Shown piece after piece: positions 29,601 through 44,799 of a stretch of 64,000 nucleotides of DNA. This DNA is from Amaranthus tricolor (lineage: Eukaryota > Streptophyta > Magnoliopsida > Caryophyllales > Amaranthaceae). Positions within the stretch are counted from its first letter, which is position 1. The number at the start of each line of letters is the position of its first letter. The translations under genes were made by a program, and so were the position numbers. The notes below the pieces were generated by a model, which worked only from the letters and a program-made list of their open reading frames with translations, searched no databases and was not told where the DNA came from. Location of the stretch: the NCBI RefSeq assembly GCF_026212465.1, contig NC_080051.1, forward strand, positions 149,001 through 213,000, given 5' to 3'.

Positions 29601-32069
29601 GAACAAGGATCAATGATCAATGAAGAATGAACGATGAAGAATGAACAAGGAGTAATGGTCAATGACGAATGAACGATGAAGAATGAACAAGGATCAATGA
29701 TCAATGACGAATGAACGATGAAGAATGAACAAGGATCAATGATCAATGAAGAATGAACGATGAAGAATGAACAAGGATCAATGATCAATGAAGAATGAAC
29801 GATGAAGAATGAACAAGGAACAATGATCAATGAAGAATGATCGATGAAGAATGAACAAGGATTAATGGTCAATGAAGAATGAACGATGAAGAATGAACAA
29901 GGATCAATGGTCAATGAAGAATGAACGATGAAGAATGAACAAGGATCAATGATCAATGAAGAATGAACAAGGATCAATGATCAAAGAAGAATGAACGATG
30001 AAGAATGAACAAGGATCAATGATCAATGAAGAATGAACGATGAAGAATGAACAAGGAGTAATGGTCAATGACGAATGAACGATGAAGAATGAACAAGGAT
30101 CAATGATCAATGACGAATGAACGATGAAGAATGAACAAGGATCAACGATCAATGAAGAATGAACGATGAAGAATGAACAAGGATCAATGATCAATGACGA
30201 ATGAACGATGAAGAATGAACAAGGATCAATGATCAATGAAGAATGAACAAGGATCAATGATCAAAGAAGAATGAACGATGAAGAATGAACAAGGATCAAT
30301 GGTCAATGAAGAATGAACGATGAAGAATGAACAAGGATCAATGATCAAAGAAGAATGAACGATGAAGAATGAACAAGGATCAATGATCAATGAAGAATGA
30401 ACGATGAAGAATGAACAAGGAGTAATGGTCAATGACGAATGAACGATGAAGAATGAACAAGGATCAATGATCAATGACGAATGAACGATGAAGAATGAAC
30501 AAGGATCAATGATCAATGAAGAATGAACGATGAAGAATGAACAAGGATCAATGATCAATGAAGAATGAACGATGAAGAATGAACAAGGAACAATGATCAA
30601 TGAAGAATGATCGATGAAGAATGAACAAGGATTAATGGTCAATGAAGAATGAACGATGAAGAATGAACAAGGATCAATGGTCAATGAAGAATGAACGATG
30701 AAGAATGAACAAGGATCAATGATCAATGAAGAATGAACAAGGATCAATGATCAAAGAAGAATGAACGATGAAGAATGAACAAGGATCAATGATCAATGAA
30801 GAATGAACGATGAAGAATGAACAAGGAGTAATGGTCAATGACGAATGAACGATGAAGAATGAACAAGGATCAATGATCAATGACGAATGAACGATGAAGA
30901 ATGAACAAGGATCAACGATCAATGAAGAATGAACGATGAAGAATGAACAAGGATCAATGATCAATGACGAATGAACGATGAAGAATGAACAAGGATCAAT
31001 GATCAATGAAGAATGAACGATGAAGAATGAACAAGGATCAATGATCAATGACGAATGAACGATGAAGAATGAACAAGGATCAATGATCAATGAAGAATGA
31101 ACAAGGATCAATGATCAAAGAAGAATGAACGATGAAGAATGAACAAGGTTCAATGATCAATGAAGAATGAATGATGAAGAATGAACAAGGATTAATGGTC
31201 AATGACGAATGAACGATGAAGAATGAACAAGGATCAATGATCAATGAAGAATGAACGATGAAGAATGAACAAGGATTAATGGTCAATGACGAATGAACGA
31301 TGAAGAATGAACAAGGATCAATGATCAATGAAGAATGAACGATGAAGAATGAACAAGGATCAATGATAAATGAAAAATGAACGATGAAGAATGAATAAGG
31401 ATCAATGATCAATGACGAATGAACGATGAAGAATGAACAAGGATCAATGATCAATGAAGAATGAACGATGAAGAATGAACAAGGAGTAATGGTCAATGAC
31501 GAATGAACGATGAAGAATGAACAAGGATCAATGATCAATGACGAATGAACGATGAAGAATGAACAAGGATCAATGATCAATGAAGAATGAACGATGAAGA
31601 ATGAACAAGGATCAATGATCAATGAAGAATGAACGATGAAGAATGAACAAGGAACAATGATCAATGAAGAATGATCGATGAAGAATGAACAAGGATTAAT
31701 GGTCAATGAAGAATGAACGATGAAGAATGAACAAGGATCAATGGTCAATGAAGAATGAACGATGAAGAATGAACAAGGATCAATGATCAATGAAGAATGA
31801 ACAAGGATCAATGATCAAAGAAGAATGAACGATGAAGAATGAACAAGGATCAATGATCAATGAAGAATGAACGATGAAGAATGAACAAGGAGTAATGGTC
31901 AATGACGAATGAACGATGAAGAATGAACAAGGATCAATGATCAATGACGAATGAACGATGAAGAATGAACAAGGATCAACGATCAATGAAGAATGAACGA
32001 TGAAGAATGAACAAGGATCAATGATCAATGACGAATGAACGATGAAGAATGAACAAGGATCAATGATCA
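26666..32069. repeat. 5404-bp tandem segmental duplication, copy 2
   Basis: Second copy. One difference seen is 26404 T against 31808 C. The junction is uncertain by about 60 bp, because the sequences agree until GGAACAATGG replaces GGATCAATGG near 32127. Confidence 0.82.
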
Positions 32070-32423
32070 ATGAAGAATGAACAAGGATCAATGATCAAAG
32101 AAGAATGAACGATGAAGAATGAACAAGGAACAATGGTCAATGAAGAATGAACGATGAAGAATGAACAAGGATCAATGATCAAAGAAGAATGAACGATGAA
32201 GAATGAACAAGGATCAATGATCAATGAAGAATGAACGATGAAGAATGAACAAGGAGTAATGGTCAATGACGAATGAACGATGAAGAATGAACAAGGATCA
32301 ATGATCAATGACGAATGAACGATGAAGAATGAACAAGGATCAATGATCAATGAAGAATGAACGATGAAGAATGAACAAGGATCAATGATCAATGACGAAT
32401 GAACGATGAAGAATGAACAAGGA

Positions 32424-34145
32424 TCAATGATCAATGAAGAATGAACAAGGATCAATGATCAAAGAAGAATGAACGATGAAGAATGAACAAGGTTCAATGA
32501 TCAATGAAGAATGAATGATGAAGAATGAACAAGGATTAATGGTCAATGACGAATGAACGATGAAGAATGAACAAGGATCAATGATCAATGAAGAATGAAC
32601 GATGAAGAATGAACAAGGATTAATGGTCAATGACGAATGAACGATGAAGAATGAACAAGGATCAATGATCAATGAAGAATGAACGATGAAGAATGAACAA
32701 GGATCAATGATAAATGAAAAATGAACGATGAAGAATGAATAAGGATCAATGATCAATGACGAATGAACGATGAAGAATGAACAAGGATCAATGATCAATG
32801 AAGAATGAACGATGAAGAATGAACAAGGAGTAATGGTCAATGACGAATGAACGATGAAGAATGAACAAGGATCAATGATCAATGACGAATGAACGATGAA
32901 GAATGAACAAGGATCAATGATCAATGAAGAATGAACGATGAAGAATGAACAAGGATCAATGATCAATGAAGAATGAACGATGAAGAATGAACAAGGAACA
33001 ATGATCAATGAAGAATGATCGATGAAGAATGAACAAGGATCAATGATCAATGAAGAATGAACGATGAAGAATGAACAAGGATCAATGATAAATGAAAAAT
33101 GAACGATGAAGAATGAATAAGGATCAATGATCAATGACGAATGAACGATGAAGAATGAACAAGGATCAATGATCAATGAAGAATGAACGATGAAGAATGA
33201 ACAAGGAGTAATGGTCAATGACGAATGAACGATGAAGAATGAACAAGGATAAATGATCAATGACGAATGAACGATGAAGAATGAACAAGGATCAATGATC
33301 AATGAAGAATGAACGATGAAGAATGAACAAGGATCAATGATCAATGAAGAATGAACGATGAAGAATGAACAAGGAACAATGATCAATGAAGAATGATCGA
33401 TGAAGAATGAACAAGGATTAATGGTCAATGAAGAATGAACGATGAAGAATGAACAAGGATCAATGGTCAATGAAGAATGAACGATGAAGAATGAACAAGG
33501 ATCAATGATCAATGAAGAATGAACAAGGATCAATGATCAAAGAAGAATGAACGATGAAGAATGAACAAGGATCAATGATCAATGAAGAATGAACGATGAA
33601 GAATGAACAAGGAGTAATGGTCAATGACGAATGAACGATGAAGAATGAACAAGGATCAATGATCAATGACGAATGAACGATGAAGAATGAACAAGGATCA
33701 ACGATCAATGAAGAATGAACGATGAAGAATGAACAAGGATCAATGATCAATGACGAATGAACGATGAAGAATGAACAAGGATCAATGATCAATGAAGAAT
33801 GAACAAGGATCAATGATCAAAGAAGAATGAACGATGAAGAATGAACAAGGAACAATGGTCAATGAAGAATGAACGATGAAGAATGAACAAGGATCAATGA
33901 TCAAAGAAGAATGAACGATGAAGAATGAACAAGGATCAATGATCAATGAAGAATGAACGATGAAGAATGAACAAGGAGTAATGGTCAATGACGAATGAAC
34001 GATGAAGAATGAACAAGGATCAATGATCAATGACGAATGAACGATGAAGAATGAACAAGGATCAATGATCAATGAAGAATGAACGATGAAGAATGAACAA
34101 GGATCAATGATCAATGACGAATGAACGATGAAGAATGAACAAGGA
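32424..34145. repeat. Higher-order repeat, 1722-bp variant
   Basis: This is the 1344-bp higher-order unit enlarged by 378 bp (nine 42-bp monomers). The nine-monomer run containing AAGGAACAATGATC, GATAAATGAAAAATG and GAATAAGG occurs twice. Truncated monomers are spaced 1078, 280 and 364 bp. Phase is set on the truncated-monomer junction. Confidence 0.75.
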
Positions 34146-35979
34146 TCAATGATCAATGAAGAATGAACAAGGATCAATGATCAAAGAAGAATGAACGATG
34201 AAGAATGAACAAGGTTCAATGATCAATGAAGAATGAATGATGAAGAATGAACAAGGATTAATGGTCAATGACGAATGAACGATGAAGAATGAACAAGGAT
34301 CAATGATCAATGAAGAATGAACGATGAAGAATGAACAAGGATTAATGGTCAATGACGAATGAACGATGAAGAATGAACAAGGATCAATGATCAATGAAGA
34401 ATGAACGATGAAGAATGAACAAGGATCAATGATAAATGAAAAATGAACGATGAAGAATGAATAAGGATCAATGATCAATGACGAATGAACGATGAAGAAT
34501 GAACAAGGATCAATGATCAATGAAGAATGAACGATGAAGAATGAACAAGGAGTAATGGTCAATGACGAATGAACGATGAAGAATGAACAAGGATCAATGA
34601 TCAATGACGAATGAACGATGAAGAATGAACAAGGATCAATGATCAATGAAGAATGAACGATGAAGAATGAACAAGGATCAATGATCAATGAAGAATGAAC
34701 GATGAAGAATGAACAAGGAACAATGATCAATGAAGAATGATCGATGAAGAATGAACAAGGATTAATGGTCAATGAAGAATGAACGATGAAGAATGAACAA
34801 GGATCAATGGTCAATGAAGAATGAACGATGAAGAATGAACAAGGATCAATGATCAATGAAGAATGAACAAGGATCAATGATCAAAGAAGAATGAACGATG
34901 AAGAATGAACAAGGATCAATGATCAATGAAGAATGAACGATGAAGAATGAACAAGGAGTAATGGTCAATGACGAATGAACGATGAAGAATGAACAAGGAT
35001 CAATGATCAATGACGAATGAACGATGAAGAATGAACAAGGATCAACGATCAATGAAGAATGAACGATGAAGAATGAACAAGGATCAATGATCAATGACGA
35101 ATGAACGATGAAGAATGAACAAGGATCAATGATCAATGAAGAATGAACAAGGATCAATGATCAAAGAAGAATGAACGATGAAGAATGAACAAGGATCAAT
35201 GGTCAATGAAGAATGAACGATGAAGAATGAACAAGGATCAATGATCAAAGAAGAATGAACGATGAAGAATGAACAAGGATCAATGATCAATGAAGAATGA
35301 ACGATGAAGAATGAACAAGGAGTAATGGTCAATGACGAATGAACGATGAAGAATGAACAAGGATCAATGATCAATGACGAATGAACGATGAAGAATGAAC
35401 AAGGATCAATGATCAATGAAGAATGAACGATGAAGAATGAACAAGGATCAATGATCAATGAAGAATGAACGATGAAGAATGAACAAGGAACAATGATCAA
35501 TGAAGAATGATCGATGAAGAATGAACAAGGATTAATGGTCAATGAAGAATGAACGATGAAGAATGAACAAGGATCAATGGTCAATGAAGAATGAACGATG
35601 AAGAATGAACAAGGATCAATGATCAATGAAGAATGAACAAGGATCAATGATCAAAGAAGAATGAACGATGAAGAATGAACAAGGATCAATGATCAATGAA
35701 GAATGAACGATGAAGAATGAACAAGGAGTAATGGTCAATGACGAATGAACGATGAAGAATGAACAAGGATCAATGATCAATGACGAATGAACGATGAAGA
35801 ATGAACAAGGATCAACGATCAATGAAGAATGAACGATGAAGAATGAACAAGGATCAATGATCAATGACGAATGAACGATGAAGAATGAACAAGGATCAAT
35901 GATCAATGAAGAATGAACGATGAAGAATGAACAAGGATCAATGATCAATGACGAATGAACGATGAAGAATGAACAAGGA
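34146..35979. repeat. Higher-order repeat, 1834-bp variant
   Basis: The unit has an extra 490-bp sub-block between the 280- and 364-bp sub-blocks, giving spacings of 700, 280, 490 and 364 bp. Related 490-bp sub-blocks are seen near 24822, 30226 and 59348. Confidence 0.72.
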
Positions 35980-38900
35980 TCAATGATCAATGAAGAATGA
36001 ACAAGGATCAATGATCAAAGAAGAATGAACGATGAAGAATGAACAAGGTTCAATGATCAATGAAGAATGAATGATGAAGAATGAACAAGGATTAATGGTC
36101 AATGACGAATGAACGATGAAGAATGAACAAGGATCAATGATCAATGAAGAATGAACGATGAAGAATGAACAAGGATTAATGGTCAATGACGAATGAACGA
36201 TGAAGAATGAACAAGGATCAATGATCAATGAAGAATGAACGATGAAGAATGAACAAGGATCAATGATAAATGAAAAATGAACGATGAAGAATGAATAAGG
36301 ATCAATGATCAATGACGAATGAACGATGAAGAATGAACAAGGATCAATGATCAATGAAGAATGAACGATGAAGAATGAACAAGGAGTAATGGTCAATGAC
36401 GAATGAACGATGAAGAATGAACAAGGATCAATGATCAATGACGAATGAACGATGAAGAATGAACAAGGATCAATGATCAATGAAGAATGAACGATGAAGA
36501 ATGAACAAGGATCAATGATCAATGAAGAATGAACGATGAAGAATGAACAAGGAACAATGATCAATGAAGAATGATCGATGAAGAATGAACAAGGATTAAT
36601 GGTCAATGAAGAATGAACGATGAAGAATGAACAAGGATCAATGGTCAATGAAGAATGAACGATGAAGAATGAACAAGGATCAATGATCAATGAAGAATGA
36701 ACAAGGATCAATGATCAAAGAAGAATGAACGATGAAGAATGAACAAGGATCAATGATCAATGAAGAATGAACGATGAAGAATGAACAAGGAGTAATGGTC
36801 AATGACGAATGAACGATGAAGAATGAACAAGGATCAATGATCAATGACGAATGAACGATGAAGAATGAACAAGGATCAACGATCAATGAAGAATGAACGA
36901 TGAAGAATGAACAAGGATCAATGATCAATGACGAATGAACGATGAAGAATGAACAAGGATCAATGATCAATGAAGAATGAACAAGGATCAATGATCAAAG
37001 AAGAATGAACGATGAAGAATGAACAAGGAACAATGGTCAATGAAGAATGAACGATGAAGAATGAACAAGGATCAATGATCAAAGAAGAATGAACGATGAA
37101 GAATGAACAAGGATCAATGATCAATGAAGAATGAACGATGAAGAATGAACAAGGAGTAATGGTCAATGACGAATGAACGATGAAGAATGAACAAGGATCA
37201 ATGATCAATGACGAATGAACGATGAAGAATGAACAAGGATCAATGATCAATGAAGAATGAACGATGAAGAATGAACAAGGATCAATGATCAATGACGAAT
37301 GAACGATGAAGAATGAACAAGGATCAATGATCAATGAAGAATGAACAAGGATCAATGATCAAAGAAGAATGAACGATGAAGAATGAACAAGGTTCAATGA
37401 TCAATGAAGAATGAATGATGAAGAATGAACAAGGATTAATGGTCAATGACGAATGAACGATGAAGAATGAACAAGGATCAATGATCAATGAAGAATGAAC
37501 GATGAAGAATGAACAAGGATTAATGGTCAATGACGAATGAACGATGAAGAATGAACAAGGATCAATGATCAATGAAGAATGAACGATGAAGAATGAACAA
37601 GGATCAATGATAAATGAAAAATGAACGATGAAGAATGAATAAGGATCAATGATCAATGACGAATGAACGATGAAGAATGAACAAGGATCAATGATCAATG
37701 AAGAATGAACGATGAAGAATGAACAAGGAGTAATGGTCAATGACGAATGAACGATGAAGAATGAACAAGGATCAATGATCAATGACGAATGAACGATGAA
37801 GAATGAACAAGGATCAATGATCAATGAAGAATGAACGATGAAGAATGAACAAGGATCAATGATCAATGAAGAATGAACGATGAAGAATGAACAAGGAACA
37901 ATGATCAATGAAGAATGATCGATGAAGAATGAACAAGGATTAATGGTCAATGAAGAATGAACGATGAAGAATGAACAAGGATCAATGGTCAATGAAGAAT
38001 GAACGATGAAGAATGAACAAGGATCAATGATCAATGAAGAATGAACAAGGATCAATGATCAAAGAAGAATGAACGATGAAGAATGAACAAGGATCAATGA
38101 TCAATGAAGAATGAACGATGAAGAATGAACAAGGAGTAATGGTCAATGACGAATGAACGATGAAGAATGAACAAGGATCAATGATCAATGACGAATGAAC
38201 GATGAAGAATGAACAAGGATCAACGATCAATGAAGAATGAACGATGAAGAATGAACAAGGATCAATGATCAATGACGAATGAACGATGAAGAATGAACAA
38301 GGATCAATGATCAATGAAGAATGAACAAGGATCAATGATCAAAGAAGAATGAACGATGAAGAATGAACAAGGAACAATGGTCAATGAAGAATGAACGATG
38401 AAGAATGAACAAGGATCAATGATCAAAGAAGAATGAACGATGAAGAATGAACAAGGATCAATGATCAATGAAGAATGAACGATGAAGAATGAACAAGGAG
38501 TAATGGTCAATGACGAATGAACGATGAAGAATGAACAAGGATCAATGATCAATGACGAATGAACGATGAAGAATGAACAAGGATCAATGATCAATGAAGA
38601 ATGAACGATGAAGAATGAACAAGGATCAATGATCAATGACGAATGAACGATGAAGAATGAACAAGGATCAATGATCAATGAAGAATGAACAAGGATCAAT
38701 GATCAAAGAAGAATGAACGATGAAGAATGAACAAGGTTCAATGATCAATGAAGAATGAATGATGAAGAATGAACAAGGATTAATGGTCAATGACGAATGA
38801 ACGATGAAGAATGAACAAGGATCAATGATCAATGAAGAATGAACGATGAAGAATGAACAAGGATTAATGGTCAATGACGAATGAACGATGAAGAATGAAC

Positions 38901-40011
38901 AAGGATCAATGATCAATGAAGAATGAACGATGAAGAATGAACAAGGATCAATGATAAATGAAAAATGAACGATGAAGAATGAATAAGGATCAATGATCAA
39001 TGACGAATGAACGATGAAGAATGAACAAGGATCAATGATCAATGAAGAATGAACGATGAAGAATGAACAAGGAGTAATGGTCAATGACGAATGAACGATG
39101 AAGAATGAACAAGGATCAATGATCAATGACGAATGAACGATGAAGAATGAACAAGGATCAATGATCAATGAAGAATGAACGATGAAGAATGAACAAGGAT
39201 CAATGATCAATGAAGAATGAACGATGAAGAATGAACAAGGAACAATGATCAATGAAGAATGATCGATGAAGAATGAACAAGGATTAATGGTCAATGAAGA
39301 ATGAACGATGAAGAATGAACAAGGATCAATGGTCAATGAAGAATGAACGATGAAGAATGAACAAGGATCAATGATCAATGAAGAATGAACAAGGATCAAT
39401 GATCAAAGAAGAATGAACGATGAAGAATGAACAAGGATCAATGATCAATGAAGAATGAACGATGAAGAATGAACAAGGAGTAATGGTCAATGACGAATGA
39501 ACGATGAAGAATGAACAAGGATCAATGATCAATGACGAATGAACGATGAAGAATGAACAAGGATCAACGATCAATGAAGAATGAACGATGAAGAATGAAC
39601 AAGGATCAATGATCAATGACGAATGAACGATGAAGAATGAACAAGGATCAATGATCAATGAAGAATGAACAAGGATCAATGATCAAAGAAGAATGAACGA
39701 TGAAGAATGAACAAGGAACAATGGTCAATGAAGAATGAACGATGAAGAATGAACAAGGATCAATGATCAAAGAAGAATGAACGATGAAGAATGAACAAGG
39801 ATCAATGATCAATGAAGAATGAACGATGAAGAATGAACAAGGAGTAATGGTCAATGACGAATGAACGATGAAGAATGAACAAGGATCAATGATCAATGAC
39901 GAATGAACGATGAAGAATGAACAAGGATCAATGATCAATGAAGAATGAACGATGAAGAATGAACAAGGATCAATGATCAATGACGAATGAACGATGAAGA
40001 ATGAACAAGGA
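35980..40011. repeat. Three tandem copies of the 1344-bp higher-order repeat
   Basis: Units start at 35980, 37324 and 38668. Each has truncated-monomer spacings of 700, 280 and 364 bp, that is thirty 42-bp and three 28-bp monomers. The marker GGAACAATGGTC occurs once per unit. This is the cleanest stretch of the base form. Confidence 0.85.
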
Positions 40012-41733
40012 TCAATGATCAATGAAGAATGAACAAGGATCAATGATCAAAGAAGAATGAACGATGAAGAATGAACAAGGTTCAATGATCAATGAAGAAT
40101 GAATGATGAAGAATGAACAAGGATTAATGGTCAATGACGAATGAACGATGAAGAATGAACAAGGATCAATGATCAATGAAGAATGAACGATGAAGAATGA
40201 ACAAGGATTAATGGTCAATGACGAATGAACGATGAAGAATGAACAAGGATCAATGATCAATGAAGAATGAACGATGAAGAATGAACAAGGATCAATGATA
40301 AATGAAAAATGAACGATGAAGAATGAATAAGGATCAATGATCAATGACGAATGAACGATGAAGAATGAACAAGGATCAATGATCAATGAAGAATGAACGA
40401 TGAAGAATGAACAAGGAGTAATGGTCAATGACGAATGAACGATGAAGAATGAACAAGGATCAATGATCAATGACGAATGAACGATGAAGAATGAACAAGG
40501 ATCAATGATCAATGAAGAATGAACGATGAAGAATGAACAAGGATCAATGATCAATGAAGAATGAACGATGAAGAATGAACAAGGAACAATGATCAATGAA
40601 GAATGATCGATGAAGAATGAACAAGGATCAATGATCAATGAAGAATGAACGATGAAGAATGAACAAGGATCAATGATAAATGAAAAATGAACGATGAAGA
40701 ATGAATAAGGATCAATGATCAATGACGAATGAACGATGAAGAATGAACAAGGATCAATGATCTATGAAGAATGAACGATGAAGAATGAACAAGGAGTAAT
40801 GGTCAATGACGAATGAACGATGAAGAATGAACAAGGATCAATGATCAATGACGAATGAACGATGAAGAATGAACAAGGATCAATGATCAATGAAGAATGA
40901 ACGATGAAGAATGAACAAGGATCAATGATCAATGAAGAATGAACGATGAAGAATGAACAAGGAACAATGATCAATGAAGAATGATCGATGAAGAATGAAC
41001 AAGGATTAATGGTCAATGAAGAATGAACGATGAAGAATGAACAAGGATCAATGGTCAATGAAGAATGAACGATGAAGAATGAACAAGGATCAATGATCAA
41101 TGAAGAATGAACAAGGATCAATGATCAAAGAAGAATGAACGATGAAGAATGAACAAGGATCAATGATCAATGAAGAATGAACGATGAAGAATGAACAAGG
41201 AGTAATGGTCAATGACGAATGAACGATGAAGAATGAACAAGGATCAATGATCAATGACGAATGAACGATGAAGAATGAACAAGGATCAACGATCAATGAA
41301 GAATGAACGATGAAGAATGAACAAGGATCAATGATCAATGACGAATGAACGATGAAGAATGAACAAGGATCAATGATCAATGAAGAATGAACAAGGATCA
41401 ATGATCAAAGAAGAATGAACGATGAAGAATGAACAAGGAACAATGGTCAATGAAGAATGAACGATGAAGAATGAACAAGGATCAATGATCAAAGAAGAAT
41501 GAACGATGAAGAATGAACAAGGATCAATGATCAATGAAGAATGAACGATGAAGAATGAACAAGGAGTAATGGTCAATGACGAATGAACGATGAAGAATGA
41601 ACAAGGATCAATGATCAATGACGAATGAACGATGAAGAATGAACAAGGATCAATGATCAATGAAGAATGAACGATGAAGAATGAACAAGGATCAATGATC
41701 AATGACGAATGAACGATGAAGAATGAACAAGGA
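40012..41733. repeat. Higher-order repeat, 1722-bp variant with private mutation
   Basis: Same layout as the unit at 32424. A private change at 40763 (GATCTATGAAG instead of GATCAATGAAG) puts a TAG in the otherwise open minus-strand frame. Confidence 0.75.
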
Positions 41734-43077
41734 TCAATGATCAATGAAGAATGAACAAGGATCAATGATCAAAGAAGAATGAACGATGAAGAATGAACAA
41801 GGTTCAATGATCAATGAAGAATGAATGATGAAGAATGAACAAGGATTAATGGTCAATGACGAATGAACGATGAAGAATGAACAAGGATCAATGATCAATG
41901 AAGAATGAACGATGAAGAATGAACAAGGATTAATGGTCAATGACGAATGAACGATGAAGAATGAACAAGGATCAATGATCAATGAAGAATGAACGATGAA
42001 GAATGAACAAGGATCAATGATAAATGAAAAATGAACGATGAAGAATGAATAAGGATCAATGATCAATGACGAATGAACGATGAAGAATGAACAAGGATCA
42101 ATGATCAATGACGAATGAACGATGAAGAATGAACAAGGAGTAATGGTCAATGACGAATGAACGATGAAGAATGAACAAGGATCAATGATCAATGACGAAT
42201 GAACGATGAAGAATGAACAAGGATCAATGATCAATGAAGAATGAACGATGAAGAATGAACAAGGATCAATGATCAATGAAGAATGAACGATGAAGAATGA
42301 ACAAGGAACAATGATCAATGAAGAATGATCGATGAAGAATGAACAAGGATTAATGGTCAATGAAGAATGAACGATGAAGAATGAACAAGGATCAATGGTC
42401 AATGAAGAATGAACGATGAAGAATGAACAAGGATCAATGATCAATGAAGAATGAACAAGGATCAATGATCAAAGAAGAATGAACGATGAAGAATGAACAA
42501 GGATCAATGATCAATGAAGAATGAACGATGAAGAATGAACAAGGAGTAATGGTCAATGACGAATGAACGATGAAGAATGAACAAGGATCAATGATCAATG
42601 ACGAATGAACGATGAAGAATGAACAAGGATCAACGATCAATGAAGAATGAACGATGAAGAATGAACAAGGATCAATGATCAATGACGAATGAACGATGAA
42701 GAATGAACAAGGATCAATGATCAATGAAGAATGAACAAGGATCAATGATCAAAGAAGAATGAACGATGAAGAATGAACAAGGAACAATGGTCAATGAAGA
42801 ATGAACGATGAAGAATGAACAAGGATCAATGATCAAAGAAGAATGAACGATGAAGAATGAACAAGGATCAATGATCAATGAAGAATGAACGATGAAGAAT
42901 GAACAAGGAGTAATGGTCAATGACGAATGAACGATGAAGAATGAACAAGGATCAATGATCAATGACGAATGAACGATGAAGAATGAACAAGGATCAATGA
43001 TCAATGAAGAATGAACGATGAAGAATGAACAAGGATCAATGATCAATGACGAATGAACGATGAAGAATGAACAAGGA
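41734..43077. repeat. 1344-bp higher-order repeat
   Basis: Base-form unit with spacings of 700, 280 and 364 bp. One private monomer variant (AATGACGAATG before GGAGTAATGG) lies near 42110. Confidence 0.78.
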
Positions 43078-44799
43078 TCAATGATCAATGAAGAATGAAC
43101 AAGGATCAATGATCAAAGAAGAATGAACGATGAAGAATGAACAAGGTTCAATGATCAATGAAGAATGAATGATGAAGAATGAACAAGGATTAATGGTCAA
43201 TGACGAATGAACGATGAAGAATGAACAAGGATCAATGATCAATGAAGAATGAACGATGAAGAATGAACAAGGATTAATGGTCAATGACGAATGAACGATG
43301 AAGAATGAACAAGGATCAATGATCAATGAAGAATGAACGATGAAGAATGAACAAGGATCAATGATAAATGAAAAATGAACGATGAAGAATGAATAAGGAT
43401 CAATGATCAATGACGAATGAACGATGAAGAATGAACAAGGATCAATGATCAATGAAGAATGAACGATGAAGAATGAACAAGGAGTAATGGTCAATGACGA
43501 ATGAACGATGAAGAATGAACAAGGATCAATGATCAATGACGAATGAACGATGAAGAATGAACAAGGATCAATGATCAATGAAGAATGAACGATGAAGAAT
43601 GAACAAGGATCAATGATCAATGAAGAATGAACGATGAAGAATGAACAAGGAACAATGATCAATGAAGAATGATCGATGAAGAATGAACAAGGATCAATGA
43701 TCAATGAAGAATGAACGATGAAGAATGAACAAGGATCAATGATAAATGAAAAATGAACGATGAAGAATGAATAAGGATCAATGATCAATGACGAATGAAC
43801 GATGAAGAATGAACAAGGATCAATGATCAATGAAGAATGAACGATGAAGAATGAACAAGGAGTAATGGTCAATGACGAATGAACGATGAAGAATGAACAA
43901 GGATCAATGATCAATGACGAATGAACGATGAAGAATGAACAAGGATCAATGATCAATGAAGAATGAACGATGAAGAATGAACAAGGATCAATGATCAATG
44001 AAGAATGAACGATGAAGAATGAACAAGGAACAATGATCAATGAAGAATGATCGATGAAGAATGAACAAGGATTAATGGTCAATGAAGAATGAACGATGAA
44101 GAATGAACAAGGATCAATGGTCAATGAAGAATGAACGATGAAGAATGAACAAGGATCAATGATCAATGAAGAATGAACAAGGATCAATGATCAAAGAAGA
44201 ATGAACGATGAAGAATGAACAAGGATCAATGATCAATGAAGAATGAACGATGAAGAATGAACAAGGAGTAATGGTCAATGACGAATGAACGATGAAGAAT
44301 GAACAAGGATCAATGATCAATGACGAATGAACGATGAAGAATGAACAAGGATCAACGATCAATGAAGAATGAACGATGAAGAATGAACAAGGATCAATGA
44401 TCAATGACGAATGAACGATGAAGAATGAACAAGGATCAATGATCAATGAAGAATGAACAAGGATCAATGATCAAAGAAGAATGAACGATGAAGAATGAAC
44501 AAGGAACAATGGTCAATGAAGAATGAACGATGAAGAATGAACAAGGATCAATGATCAAAGAAGAATGAACGATGAAGAATGAACAAGGATCAATGATCAA
44601 TGAAGAATGAACGATGAAGAATGAACAAGGAGTAATGGTCAATGACGAATGAACGATGAAGAATGAACAAGGATCAATGATCAATGACGAATGAACGATG
44701 AAGAATGAACAAGGATCAATGATCAATGAAGAATGAACGATGAAGAATGAACAAGGATCAATGATCAATGACGAATGAACGATGAAGAATGAACAAGGA
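43078..44799. repeat. Higher-order repeat, 1722-bp variant
   Basis: Same nine-monomer enlargement as at 32424. Together with the following 1344-bp unit it makes a 3066-bp super-unit, also seen at 40012-43077. Confidence 0.78.
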
